From assembly GCA_040772005.1 (NCBI GenBank), contig JAXGYZ010000005.1, positions 186,001 through 250,000 of the forward strand: 64,000 bases of DNA, read 5' to 3'. Below are positions 42,305 to 54,974 of the stretch, piece after piece. The notes beneath the pieces are model-generated. The model was given only the letters and a program-made list of their open reading frames with translations, made no database searches and was not told the origin of the DNA. The position numbers were made by a program, and so were the translations under genes. Source of the DNA: MWBF01 sp040772005. GTDB lineage: Bacteria; Chloroflexota; Anaerolineae; CG2-30-64-16. Numbering within the stretch: position 1 is the first letter of the stretch; each line of letters starts with the position of its first letter.

Positions 42305-43384
42305 TTGACCATTCGCCTGCTGGACCTCGGGCGGGTGTCGCCGGTGCGGTCGCAGACGGTCTACCATGCCGCCGCGTATGCCATGCGGCCGGAGGGGCCG
42401 GACACTATCATCCTGGTCGGCCCCGACCGGCCCTATGTGAGCATCGGCTATCACCAGGATGCGGCTGCGGAGGTGGACCTGGCCCACTGTCGCGCGCTGG
42501 GGCTGCCCGTCATCCGGCGGGAGGTCGGCGGCGGCGCGGTCTACCTGGACGACGGGCAGGTGTTCGTCCAGTGGGTGTTCCGGCAGGGGCGGTTGCCCGC
42601 GGACCTGACCGAGCGGTTCAGCCTGTACATCCGTCCCCTGGTCGAGACGTACCGCAGCCTCGGCGTCGAGGCATATCATCGACCGGTCAACGACATCCAC
42701 GTGGCGGGCAAGAAAATCGGCGGGACGGGAGCGGCGCAGCTCGGTGAGGCAGACGTGGTCGTGGGCAGCCTGATGTTCACCTTCGACAAGCCCGCGATGG
42801 CGCGCGTGCTCAAGGTCGCGTCCGAAAAGATGCGCGATAAGGTGATCGAGGGCCTGGAGCAGTACATGACCACGCTGGCCGAGCAGCTCGGCGCAGCCCC
42901 GTCGCGTGCAGAGGTGGTGCAGCGGTACATCGCTGCGTGCGCCGCCGCGCTGGGCGAGCCGGTCACTCCGGCCGGATGGACGCCGGGCGAAGAAGCGCAG
43001 GCGGCCGCGCTCGACGTGCAGTTCGCGTCCGACGCGTGGCTGCACGAGGGGGGCCGCGCCCGGCCTGCGTGGGTGAAGATCCACGAGGACGTGCGCGTCG
43101 CGGAGGGGCTGCACAAGGCCGTGGGCGGACTGGTGCGCGCGACCGTGCGGCTCCACGCAGGCCGCATCGACGGGCTGGCCCTCTCCGGCGACTTCACGCT
43201 GCTGCCCGCGGATAGCCTGGCGGGCCTCGAGGCGGCGGCTGTCGGGGCCGTGCTCGATGAGGGGGAACTGGTCGCGCGCTTCGCCCGGGTGTATGCGGCG
43301 CGCAGCATCACGTCGCCCGGCCTCGCGCCGGCAGATATCGCACGCGCCGTCCTGGCCGCGGGCGTCATTCTGACCGGGCAGTGA
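42305..43384 (+). CDS. lipoate--protein ligase A family
   Basis: A 359-aa LplA/LipB-fold enzyme: ILVGPDRPYVSIGYHQDA, RREVGGGAVYLDDGQVFVQWVF and NDIHVAGKKIGGTGAAQ with the lysine that contacts the lipoyl-AMP. It attaches lipoate to E2 or H proteins (or octanoate by transfer). The C-terminal accessory domain is present. Start TTG 42305 after GGAGGAAG. It may serve the glycine cleavage system implied by the GcvT fusion. Confidence 0.9.
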   Translation: MTIRLLDLGRVSPVRSQTVYHAAAYAMRPEGPDTIILVGPDRPYVSIGYHQDAAAEVDLAHCRALGLPVIRREVGGGAVYLDDGQVFVQWVFRQGRLPADLTERFSLYIRPLVETYRSLGVEAYHRPVNDIHVAGKKIGGTGAAQLGEADVVVGSLMFTFDKPAMARVLKVASEKMRDKVIEGLEQYMTTLAEQLGAAPSRAEVVQRYIAACAAALGEPVTPAGWTPGEEAQAAALDVQFASDAWLHEGGRARPAWVKIHEDVRVAEGLHKAVGGLVRATVRLHAGRIDGLALSGDFTLLPADSLAGLEAAAVGAVLDEGELVARFARVYAARSITSPGLAPADIARAVLAAGVILTGQ

Positions 43385-43400
43385 GCGAAAGGTGTAACTC

Positions 43401-44915
43401 ATGTCCGAACTGAGCATTGCCGCCATCCAGGAGCAACTCGCGGCGGGTGACCTGACCGTGCGTGACCTGGCCGCGGAATACCTGCACCGCATCGAGACGG
43501 TCGACCAGGCCGGGCCGCGGCTCAACGCGGTCATCGATGCCAACCCGGATGTCTGGACGGAGGCCGACCGGCTCGACGCGGAGCTGCGCAGCGGCCGCAG
43601 CCGCGGCCCGCTCCACGGCGTGCCCGTCCTGTTGAAAGACAACATCGCCACGGCCGACCGGATGATGACCACGGCAGGGTCGCTGGCGCTCCTCGGCTCC
43701 ATCCCGGCGGAGGATGCGCCGCTCGTCACACGGCTGCGCGCGGCGGGCGCGCTGTTGCTCGGCAAGACCAACCTCAGCGAATGGGCCAACTTCCGCTCGA
43801 CCCGTTCGAGCAGCGGGTGGAGCAGCCGCGGCGGCCAGACCCGCAATCCCTACGCACTGGACCGGAACCCGTGCGGCTCGTCGTCCGGTTCGGCGGTCGC
43901 AGTCGCAGCGGACCTGTGTGCGGTCGCGGTGGGCACCGAGACCGACGGCTCCATCATCTGCCCATCGCACACCTGCGGCATCGTCGGCATCAAGCCGACC
44001 GTCGGGTTGGTGAGCCGGACGGGCATCATCCCCATCGCGCACAGCCAGGACACCGCGGGGCCGATGGCGCGCACCGTCGCGGACGCGGCTGCGCTGCTGG
44101 CGGTGCTCGCCGGCCCGGACCCGCGTGATCCGGCGACCGCGGCTATCCCGCCCGATTATCCGGGCAACTTCGCATCGTTCCTCGTAGACAACCTGGCAGG
44201 CCTGCGCATCGGCGTCGCGCGCAATTGTCTCGGCTTCAACCCCCATGTCGACGCGCTGATGGAGGACGCCATCCGGGTCCTGCGTGACCTCCGCGCGGAG
44301 GTCGTGGACCCGGCAAACGTCCCGCTGCACAAGGAACTGGAAGAAACCGAACTCGAGGTCCTGCTCTACGAGTTCAAGGCCGACCTGAACGCCTACCTCG
44401 CCGGACTGGGCCCCCATGCACCGGTCCATTCGCTTGCGGATGTCATTGCCTTCAACGAGGCGCACCGCGATACGGTCATGCCGTTCTTCGGCCAGGAGCT
44501 GATGCTGCAGGCGCAGGCGAAGGGTCCGCTGACCGACGAGGCGTACATCAAGGCCCTGGCGACCAATCACCGGTTGGGCCGCAACGAAGGCATCGACGCA
44601 GTGTTAGCTGAATACCAGCTCGATGCATTGATCGAGCCTTCGGGCGGCCCGGCGTGGCTGACCGACCATGTCAACGGCGACCATTACACCGGCGGCAAGT
44701 CGGCGCCCGCGGCCGTCGCCGGCTATCCGAGCATCACCGTGCCGCTGGGCTATGTGGGCGTTGAAATGGCTGCCCCGGCAGGCGGCTTACCCGTCGGCCT
44801 GTCGTTCGTCGGCACGGCTTGGAGCGAGCCGCGCTTGATCCGCTGCGCTTATGCATTCGAGCAGGCCACGCGCGTCCGCCAGCCGCCCGCGTTCCTGCCC
44901 ACGCTGTTACGATGA
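43401..44915 (+). CDS. amidase-signature family hydrolase
   Basis: A 504-aa amidase with the Ser-cisSer-Lys triad: lysine in HGVPVLLKDNI, and the serines in NPCGSSSGSAVAVAA and TETDGSIICPSH. The GIKPTVGLVSR region completes the signature. It hydrolyses amides to acid and ammonia; substrate unknown. It is not GatA by context (no gatB or gatC near). It starts 16 nt after lplA, so they may be cotranscribed. The TGA stop begins a GGTGAC-type repeat. Confidence 0.9.
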   Translation: MSELSIAAIQEQLAAGDLTVRDLAAEYLHRIETVDQAGPRLNAVIDANPDVWTEADRLDAELRSGRSRGPLHGVPVLLKDNIATADRMMTTAGSLALLGSIPAEDAPLVTRLRAAGALLLGKTNLSEWANFRSTRSSSGWSSRGGQTRNPYALDRNPCGSSSGSAVAVAADLCAVAVGTETDGSIICPSHTCGIVGIKPTVGLVSRTGIIPIAHSQDTAGPMARTVADAAALLAVLAGPDPRDPATAAIPPDYPGNFASFLVDNLAGLRIGVARNCLGFNPHVDALMEDAIRVLRDLRAEVVDPANVPLHKELEETELEVLLYEFKADLNAYLAGLGPHAPVHSLADVIAFNEAHRDTVMPFFGQELMLQAQAKGPLTDEAYIKALATNHRLGRNEGIDAVLAEYQLDALIEPSGGPAWLTDHVNGDHYTGGKSAPAAVAGYPSITVPLGYVGVEMAAPAGGLPVGLSFVGTAWSEPRLIRCAYAFEQATRVRQPPAFLPTLLR

Positions 44916-45074
44916 CACGGTGACGGGGTGACAAGGTGACAGGGTGACAAGGTGAACTCGTGTGGCAGGTCGACTCTTCTTACACCACGGCGAGAGAATG
45001 AGCTACTATGAAATGCCGCACCCGTCTACATCACCTTTTCACCTTTTCACCTTGTCACCTCTTCACCTTGTCAC
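44913..45074. repeat. GGTGACAAG bracket repeat, island 2
   Basis: Plus-strand units at 44913-44956 and complementary TCACCTTGTCACC units at 45029-45074 enclose about 70 nt. The first TGA is the amidase stop; the second arm ends 8 nt before the next ribosome site. Confidence 0.75.
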
Positions 45075-45089
45075 GCAAGGAGGTCCATC

Positions 45090-47045
45090 ATGCGCATGAC
45101 TCGTTGGGCCCAGAAGTTCAATCTCACGGTCATCCCCTGCGAAGACCGGCCTGACCGGCCCGCGGGCGACCACGTCTACCGGATCGTGGACATCTTCACG
45201 ACCCGCGACAGCAGTTGGGAGCCATCCGACATTCCCGGCAGTATCGAGCCGTGGGCGCGCGAGGCCTATCTGCGGCCGTGGGGCGCGCCGGATTACTTCG
45301 ACGACGCAGGCGCGGACCATCACCTGTTCGCCCGCGTCCTGGACGCGGAGGGCCGGCCGGTCACGACGGAGCGGCTGGTGCGCTACTGGTCGGATGGGCT
45401 GGCGCAGCTCGGCAATCCCAGTTACCAGGGCTACACGCGCGAGACGCCCAAGGAACGTTCCGGCTGGGCGAACATCCCCATCTGGAGCGGCAGCCACTTC
45501 AACCCCGAGGCGGGCGGACACGGACCGTGGTGCTGGTGCCCGGAGGGCGCGAGCGATGTCGTGGTCGGCGGCGGGATGCCCCATAACTGGCATGTCTCGA
45601 CCTTCGTCGTCTGGCAGCTTCAGCCGCGGGAGGGACAGGGCCAGCCGCCGGATGCGCCGGTAGACGAGCCGCCGCTGGAGCCACCGGATGAACCGGTAGT
45701 CGAGCCGCCGGATGCCGCGGCCCTGCGCACAGAGGCCTGGGGCGGGCTGGGGTTGGTTTACCAACCGGAATCCCCCCTGGCGCGATACGCCGGGCAGCAG
45801 CGCCTGGGCGCGCCGCTCAGCGCGGAGTTCACCAGCGGCGCATACCGCATCCAGGCATACGCGCTCGCGATCGTGTACGCGGCCACCGATGCGCCGGAAC
45901 GCGTGGCACACATCTCCTGGCACGCCGCGTCCGGTAACCAGTTGGTGAACCCGGACGTGCCGGATGTGCCGGACATCCCCGACGTGCCGGACATCCCCGA
46001 CGTGCCGGATGTGCCCGATCATCCCGACATTCCCCGGCCCACCCCGACCCGGTCGCCCACAGTGACGCTGTCGCCGGAGAACATCGCGCACCTGCGCACG
46101 TTCCCGCGGCCGCCGCAGGATAACGGCTTCGGGCTGCACTTCCGCATCGGGCTGACGGACGAGAGCATTGCCTGGACGGTCGAGCGGCTCAAGTCCATCC
46201 ACGCGCGCTGGACCCTGATCTATGCACAGGATGAGCTACAGGCTGAGACGGCTGCCCGCGCAACCTGGGCCGCGGGCATCATGCCGTGTATGCGCATCGG
46301 CAAGCGCATCGACGAGTTCTTCGAACCTGAGCTCTACGTCACCGCGCTCAAGCGCGTGGGCGCGCCGCCCTACGTCCAGATTTACAACGAGCCGGGCGAC
46401 ACCCGCGAATGGCGCAAAGACGCTTTGCCTGCCGGCTGGCTGGGCATCTTCGGCCACAACTGGGCGCGCATGGCCGCGCGGGTGGTCGATGCGGGCGGCT
46501 ATCCCGGCCTGCAGGTCTTGGAGCGGAATGAGCTGGACGCGGCTATCGATGCCGTCGCGGCCATCGGGCGTACCGACATCTGGGATCGCGCCTGGTTCAG
46601 CCTGCACAACTACGGTGCGAACCACCCTCCGGCGTACCCGTATGACCTGGGCCTGACTGTGTTCGATGACTTCTACGGGGTGTTGAGCCTGCTCGCGTTC
46701 GCCCGCTGGATGCAGGAACGCATCGGGTTCGTGCTGCCGATGATCGGCGGCGAAGGCGGCTGGCAGTACGGCCAGGATCAGGACCGGCGCTACCCGAAGG
46801 TGGACAATACGGGGCCGGTGAAGTATCATGCAGACTATCACCGGGAGATGTTCGAATGGTTCCGCACCGGCCTGCTCTCCAACGGCGAGCCGCTGCCCGA
46901 CTATCTGTTCAGCGTCGCGCCCTGGATTGCGGGCGGGTGGGGCGCGGATGACTGGTGGGGCGGCGTCCTCGGCACCAAGACGGACACCGTCGATGCCATC
47001 GCGAGCATCCCGCTGTTCGTCCGGCGCTTTAGCTGGGACGGCTAA
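45090..47045 (+). CDS. large protein with glycoside-hydrolase-like C-terminal barrel
   Basis: A 651-aa protein. An N-terminal domain (1-190) is rich in Trp and Gly (NWHVSTFVVWQL). A Pro/Glu linker (PPDAPVDEPPLEPPDE), a middle domain and a DVPDIPDVPDIP repeat linker (about 290-315) follow. A C-terminal (beta/alpha)8-like domain has QIYNEPGD (E434) and IGGEGGW (E555), positioned like the acid/base and nucleophile of clan A glycosidases. No signal peptide or membrane segment is seen despite this extracellular style. Start ATG 45090 after AAGGAGG. The glycosidase call is inference. Confidence 0.7.
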   Translation: MRMTRWAQKFNLTVIPCEDRPDRPAGDHVYRIVDIFTTRDSSWEPSDIPGSIEPWAREAYLRPWGAPDYFDDAGADHHLFARVLDAEGRPVTTERLVRYWSDGLAQLGNPSYQGYTRETPKERSGWANIPIWSGSHFNPEAGGHGPWCWCPEGASDVVVGGGMPHNWHVSTFVVWQLQPREGQGQPPDAPVDEPPLEPPDEPVVEPPDAAALRTEAWGGLGLVYQPESPLARYAGQQRLGAPLSAEFTSGAYRIQAYALAIVYAATDAPERVAHISWHAASGNQLVNPDVPDVPDIPDVPDIPDVPDVPDHPDIPRPTPTRSPTVTLSPENIAHLRTFPRPPQDNGFGLHFRIGLTDESIAWTVERLKSIHARWTLIYAQDELQAETAARATWAAGIMPCMRIGKRIDEFFEPELYVTALKRVGAPPYVQIYNEPGDTREWRKDALPAGWLGIFGHNWARMAARVVDAGGYPGLQVLERNELDAAIDAVAAIGRTDIWDRAWFSLHNYGANHPPAYPYDLGLTVFDDFYGVLSLLAFARWMQERIGFVLPMIGGEGGWQYGQDQDRRYPKVDNTGPVKYHADYHREMFEWFRTGLLSNGEPLPDYLFSVAPWIAGGWGADDWWGGVLGTKTDTVDAIASIPLFVRRFSWDG

Positions 47046-47057
47046 TCTAGCATTTGA

Positions 47058-47125
47058 ACCGCAAAGACGCGAAGCACGCGAAGGACTTCTTGATGATTTC
47101 TTTGCGTCCTTCGCGTCTTTGCGGT
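47058..47125. repeat. CGCAAAGACGC hairpin, copy 1
   Basis: ACCGCAAAGACGCGAA pairs exactly with TTCGCGTCTTTGCGGT. It fills the gap upstream of carA. Confidence 0.8.
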
Positions 47126-47141
47126 GAAGAAGAAGTCAACT

Positions 47142-48388
47142 ATGACCCAGGCAACACTCGTGCTCGAGGACGGCAGCGTCATCACCGGCGCCGCGTTCGG
47201 CGCGGCCGCAGACGCGGTCTTCGAGCTGGTCTTCAACACCAGCATGACGGGCTACCAGGAGATCCTGACCGACCCTTCCTATCGCGGGCAGGGCGTCCTG
47301 TTCACCGTCTCGCACATCGGCAACGTTGGCGTCAACCTCGAGGATGACGAGTCGGCCATCCCCCAGGTCAGCGCGATCATCACGCGCAGCCTCAGTCCGG
47401 TCGTCTCCAACTGGCGGAGCCGCCAACCGCTGGCCGATTGGCTGGCCGGTTACGGCGTTCCCGGCATCGCGGACGCGGACACGCGCTACCTGACGCGGCT
47501 CTTGCGGGATGGCGGCACGCAGCGCGCCGCGCTCTCCACGTGCGGCACGCCCGCAGACGTGCTGTTGGCACAGGCGCGGGCCTGGCCTGGCCTGGACGGC
47601 CGCGACATGGTGCGCGAAGTGACCTGCCCGGAGGCCTACGGCTGGTCCGGCAGCCCGGCGGACGATTGGGTGGCCCGCTCGCGCCAGTGGAGTCTGCATC
47701 CTGACGGTCGCATAGCGACCGCGATGCGGACGGACCCGGCGAAGCCGGATGCCCATGCAGCATCTGAGGATGCTGCCCTCCACGGGAGCGGGGAGGCGCG
47801 GCAGAAGACGCCCCACATCGTGGCCTACGACTTCGGCACGAAGCGCAACATCCTGCGTCACCTGGCCGCGCACGGCGCGCGCGTCACGGTCGTCCCCGCG
47901 GACACATCCGCGGCGGACGTGCTCGCGCTCCAGCCGGACGGCGTGTTCCTGTCCAACGGCCCTGGCGACCCCGCGGGCCTGCCGTATGCCGTGGCCGCGG
48001 TGCGTGAGCTGATCGACAGCGGCGTGCCTATGCTCGGCATCTGCCTGGGCCACCAGTTGGTCGGGCTGGCGCTGGGCGCACGGACGACGCGGCTGAAGTT
48101 CGGGCATCACGGCGGCAACCATCCCGTCAAAGACCTGCGCACCGGCGCGGTCCAGATTACCGCGCAGAACCACAACTATTGCGTCGAGACGGCCACCCTG
48201 GACCCCGAGCGCGTCGAGGTTACGCATGTCAGCCTGAATGACGGCTCGTTGGAGGGGCTGCGCCTGCGCGACCGGCCGGTCCTGTGCGTCCAGTATCATC
48301 CCGAGGCTGCGCCCGGCCCGCATGACGCGCTGGGCGTGTTCGAGGAATTCTTCCATTTGATTCAAGATTACAGATTGAAGATTGAAGA

Positions 48389-48392
<4 letters not shown>
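47142..48392 (+). CDS. carA: carbamoyl-phosphate synthase small subunit
   Basis: A 416-aa glutaminase subunit that supplies ammonia to CarB. The amidotransferase nucleophile is C301 (LGICLGHQL), with the His-Glu in QYHPEA. The family is usually about 360-390 aa. The excess lies between the two domains, where residues about 206-212 are encoded by a TGAG-loop hairpin repeat, and at the C-terminus (QDYRLKIED), encoded by a GATTGAAG repeat. Start ATG 47142. The stop overlaps the carB start. Confidence 0.95.
47757..47776. repeat. TGAG-loop hairpin, copy 5, inside carA
   Basis: GCAGCATC-TGAG-GATGCTGC, a perfect 8-bp stem, translated in frame as AASEDA within the CarA interdomain linker. Confidence 0.8.
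48364..48392. repeat. GATTGAAG repeat, copy 2, forming the carA/carB junction
   Basis: CAAGATTACAGATTGAAGATTGAAGATTGA spans the last CarA codons, its TGA and the overlapping TTG start of carB. Confidence 0.75.
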
Positions 48393-51817
<3,425 letters not shown>

Positions 51818-51818
51818 T

Positions 51819-51876
51819 CTCACGCAAAGACGCAAAGGAAACAATCTCTTTAGCGCACTTTGCAGCTTTGCGTGAG
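51819..51876. repeat. CGCAAAGACGC hairpin, copy 2
   Basis: CTCACGCAAAGACGCAAAG faces CTTTGCAGCTTTGCGTGAG, in the gap after carB. Confidence 0.75.
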
Positions 51877-51908
51877 CCTTTCAGTGGACAGCTTTTTCAG
51901 GAGTTCTC

Positions 51909-52676
51909 ATGCCCGACCCTTTTCGCACGCGGCTGCGCCGCGGGGACCGGCTGATCGGTCCCGTCGTGACCCTCTCTTCCCCCGATGTGGCCGACCTGCT
52001 CTCGCGCATCGGCTTCGACTATCTGTGGCTGGACATCGAGCACTCCTCGATGGGCATCAGCCAGGCGCAGGTGCTCATCCAGGCCGCGGGCGGGCGCTGC
52101 CCGTGCATCGTGCGCGTGCCGGAGAACGCCGAAGCGTGGATCAAGAAGGCGCTGGACACCGGCTGTGACGGTGTCGTGATTCCGCAGATTCGCTCGGCCG
52201 CAGAGGCGCGCGCGGCCGTGGCCTCGTGTCTCTATCCGCCGGCCGGCCATCGCGGCGCGGGCATCTCGCGCGCACAGGGATATGGCCTCTCGTTCGGGGA
52301 GTATGTGGCCTGGGCGAATGAGAACCTGGCAATCATCGTGCAGATCGAGCACACAGATGCCGTGAATGATATCCAGGGCATCCTCGCGACGCCGGGCATC
52401 AGTGCGCTGCTCGTCGGCCCCTACGACCTGTCGGGCAGCATGGGGCTGCTGGGCGAGGTGACGCACCCGCGCGTCACCGGCGCGGTGGAGAAGGTGCGCC
52501 GGGCCGCGCAGGCCGCGGGCATGCCCATCGGCATCTACGCCGGCGGCGCGGATGGCGCGCGTGCGGCGCTCGGCCAGGGCTTCACCCTCATTGCGTTGGC
52601 GAGCGACGTCGCGTACCTCATCAACGGCGCGACCACCGCGCTGGCCGCGACGCGCGATGGAGAGCAGACGAAATAG
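51909..52676 (+). CDS. HpcH/HpaI aldolase family protein
   Basis: A 255-aa class II aldolase with a (beta/alpha)8 fold. DYLWLDIEHSSMG, VVIPQIRSAAEARAA and VQIEHTDAVNDI contain the divalent-metal ligands; LLVGPYDLSGSMG is the family signature. It cleaves 2-keto-3-deoxy or 4-hydroxy-2-oxo acids to pyruvate plus an aldehyde; the exact substrate is unknown. The TAG stop lies in a dispersed repeat. Confidence 0.92.
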   Translation: MPDPFRTRLRRGDRLIGPVVTLSSPDVADLLSRIGFDYLWLDIEHSSMGISQAQVLIQAAGGRCPCIVRVPENAEAWIKKALDTGCDGVVIPQIRSAAEARAAVASCLYPPAGHRGAGISRAQGYGLSFGEYVAWANENLAIIVQIEHTDAVNDIQGILATPGISALLVGPYDLSGSMGLLGEVTHPRVTGAVEKVRRAAQAAGMPIGIYAGGADGARAALGQGFTLIALASDVAYLINGATTALAATRDGEQTK

Positions 52677-52796
52677 AACGCTGATGACGTGCCAACCTTC
52701 GGTTGGCCCTGATAGTCATGATAAACGCTGATGATGTTGTTTATGTATATATGTCAGCGTTCATCATGATCATCAGCGTCAATCGGCGTTCTATTC
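52671..52796. repeat. AGAACGCTGA inverted repeat, copy 3
   Basis: AAATAGAACGCTGATGACG begins at 52672 and ATCAGCGTCAATCGGCGTTC lies in the right arm, which ends about 52796. An extra GCCAACC-TTC-GGTTGGC hairpin is nested at 52691-52707. Confidence 0.75.
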
Positions 52797-52819
52797 TGCG
52801 GTTGTGCTAGAATATCCTC

Positions 52820-54697
52820 ATGCCTATTCACATTCTGCCGCCCGAAGTCGCCAACCAGATTGCGGCCGGCGAGGTCGTCGAGCGGCCCGCATCTGCGGTC
52901 AAGGAGCTGATCGAGAACAGCCTCGATGCCCGCGCCACCGACATCCGGGTGGAGGTGCGCGAGGGCGGGCGGCGGCTCATCCGCGTGCAGGACGACGGCA
53001 GCGGTATCCCCGGCAGCGAGGCGGCGCTGGCGTTTCAGCGGCACGCGACGAGCAAGATCACCTCTGCTGCGGACCTGGACCACATCACGACGCTCGGCTT
53101 CCGCGGGGAGGCGCTCGCCAGTATTGCGTCGGTGGCGCACGTCAGCCTGCTCACCCGCACGCGCGAGGAGCAGGCGGGCACGTACATCCGCATGGTCGAG
53201 GGCCGTGAGGTCGAGCGGTCGCTGCGCGGTACGCCCGTGGGCACGCTCGTCACGGTCGAGCACCTCTTTGCCAGTATCCCGGCCCGGCTGAAGTTCCTCA
53301 AGCAGCCGGCGACCGAGGCCGCGCACATCCAGCAGGTCGTCACGCGCTACGCACTGGCCTATCCGGAGCGCCGTTTCAGCCTGGTCAGCGACGGCCGGCT
53401 CGTCTTCCAGTCCACCGGCAGCGGGCAGTTGCACGACGTACTGGTCAAGGTGTACGGGCTGGACGTGGCGCGGCAGATGGTCGCAATCGGCAGCGCAACG
53501 GATGAGGTCGCTTCGCTTACAACGGATAAACGGATGGATGAGCCGCAGACATCCGTTACGTTGCCGGAGGTCACCGGCTATACCAGCCTTCCCGCGCTCC
53601 ACCGCGGCAACCGGGGCTACATCAGCCTGTTCATCAACCGGCGCTGGTTCCAGGACACCTCCATCGCCTACGCGGTCATCCAGGCATACCACACGCTCCT
53701 GCCCACGGGCCGGTTCCCGCTCGCGGTGCTGTTCATCGAGCTGGACCCGGCGGACGTGGACGTGAACGTCCATCCGACGAAGGCGGAGGTGCGCTTCCGC
53801 GAGCCGGGCCGCGTGTTCAGCGCGGTGCAGCGGGCGGTGCGCCGCACGCTGGTCGAGCACGCGCCCATCCCCGAGGTCGGGTTCGAGCCGGGCGCGCCTG
53901 CCGCGTTCGGCCAAGCTGCCTTTGGCAGCGCCGGCTGGGCCGAGCGCCGCGACGCGCTGCTCAACGCAGGGCGGGGCGCGCTGCCGGAGGCCCCGGCGAA
54001 CCTCCCGCTGCCCCTGACGCCCGCGGAGCCGGAGGCGGAGGATGCCTGGTTCCCCCAGGCTGTGGCGGCGCAGTATAGCGCGCCGCCACAGCCGCCCGCG
54101 CTGCCGGATGCGCGTCCGCTCATGCCCATCCTGCGCGTCGTCGGCCAGTTGGCCGCCGCGTACATCATCGCGGAGGGGCCGGATGGCATGTACCTGATCG
54201 ACCAGCACGCGGCGCACGAACGCGTGCTGTATGAGCAGATGCTGGCCGAGCACGCGCAGCACCGCCTGGCCGTCCAGCCGCTGCTGGAGCCGCTGGTGCT
54301 GGACCTCAGCCCGGAGCAGGCTGCGGTCGCCGCGGAGGAGCTGGCCGCGCTCAACGACCTGGGGGTGGGCATCGAGCCATTCGGCGGCGCGAGCTACCTT
54401 GTGCGCAGCATCCCGGCCATCCTCAGCCGGGAGAATCCGGTCGCCGCGCTGACGGAGATTGTAGACGGGCTGGCCCGGCAGGTAGACGTGGTGGAAAGCG
54501 CGGCCGAGGCGCGGCTCATCACCCTCATCTGCAAGCGCGCGGCCATCAAGGCCGGCGCGCCCCTCACGCTGGCCGAGATGCAGGAGCTCGTCCGCCGCCT
54601 CGAAGCCTGCCGCTCCCCGCGCACCTGCCCGCACGGTCGCCCGACCATGCTGCACATGACCACCGCGGACCTCGCGCGCCAGTTCGGACGGACGTGA
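52820..54697 (+). CDS. mutL: DNA mismatch repair protein MutL (nicking type)
   Basis: A 625-aa protein with a GHKL ATPase head (ELIENSLDA, DDGSGI, TLGFRGEAL) and a C-terminal endonuclease domain holding DQHAAHERVLYE (from D461) and CPHGRP. This is the DQHAx2Ex4E nuclease signature of MutL from species without MutH. It makes strand nicks directed by MutS in mismatch repair. A variable Pro/Ala linker covers about 345-430. No mutS in the window. Start ATG 52820. The TGA stop begins a repeat. Confidence 0.96.
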   Translation: MPIHILPPEVANQIAAGEVVERPASAVKELIENSLDARATDIRVEVREGGRRLIRVQDDGSGIPGSEAALAFQRHATSKITSAADLDHITTLGFRGEALASIASVAHVSLLTRTREEQAGTYIRMVEGREVERSLRGTPVGTLVTVEHLFASIPARLKFLKQPATEAAHIQQVVTRYALAYPERRFSLVSDGRLVFQSTGSGQLHDVLVKVYGLDVARQMVAIGSATDEVASLTTDKRMDEPQTSVTLPEVTGYTSLPALHRGNRGYISLFINRRWFQDTSIAYAVIQAYHTLLPTGRFPLAVLFIELDPADVDVNVHPTKAEVRFREPGRVFSAVQRAVRRTLVEHAPIPEVGFEPGAPAAFGQAAFGSAGWAERRDALLNAGRGALPEAPANLPLPLTPAEPEAEDAWFPQAVAAQYSAPPQPPALPDARPLMPILRVVGQLAAAYIIAEGPDGMYLIDQHAAHERVLYEQMLAEHAQHRLAVQPLLEPLVLDLSPEQAAVAAEELAALNDLGVGIEPFGGASYLVRSIPAILSRENPVAALTEIVDGLARQVDVVESAAEARLITLICKRAAIKAGAPLTLAEMQELVRRLEACRSPRTCPHGRPTMLHMTTADLARQFGRT

Positions 54698-54892
54698 CGA
54701 GATGACGGGGTGAAGAGGTGATATAGGGGCGACCTGCGGTTGCCCGCGACGGCAGACGCGCGGGAGTCGAGGCTTCAGCCGGTTATATAGTGAACGCTGG
54801 CCCACTGACAAACCGGCTAAAGTCTCGACTCCGAAATCACCTCTTCACCCCGTCACCTTGTCACCCCATCACCTTGTCACCTCGTCATCGCG
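54695..54892. repeat. GGTGACAAG bracket island 3 with nested 22-bp hairpin
   Basis: Plus units at 54695-54722 and complementary units at 54838-54892 enclose a GGAGTCGAGGC hairpin (54763-54784 with 54811-54832). Same nesting as at 23495-23899. The island fills most of the gap 54698-54974. Confidence 0.75.
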
Positions 54893-54927
54893 TCGCCGCC
54901 GTTTTTCTCCGTTTCGTCTGCATCGTG

Positions 54928-54933
54928 TATAAT
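54928..54933 (+). promoter_or_regulatory. -10 box upstream of tig
   Basis: A perfect TATAAT 41 nt before the tig start. A -35 box is not convincing (TTCTCC at 17 nt). Confidence 0.55.
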
Positions 54934-54974
54934 GGATTGGTTAGGTATGGTTTACGTAATCCCGGAGGTACCCT

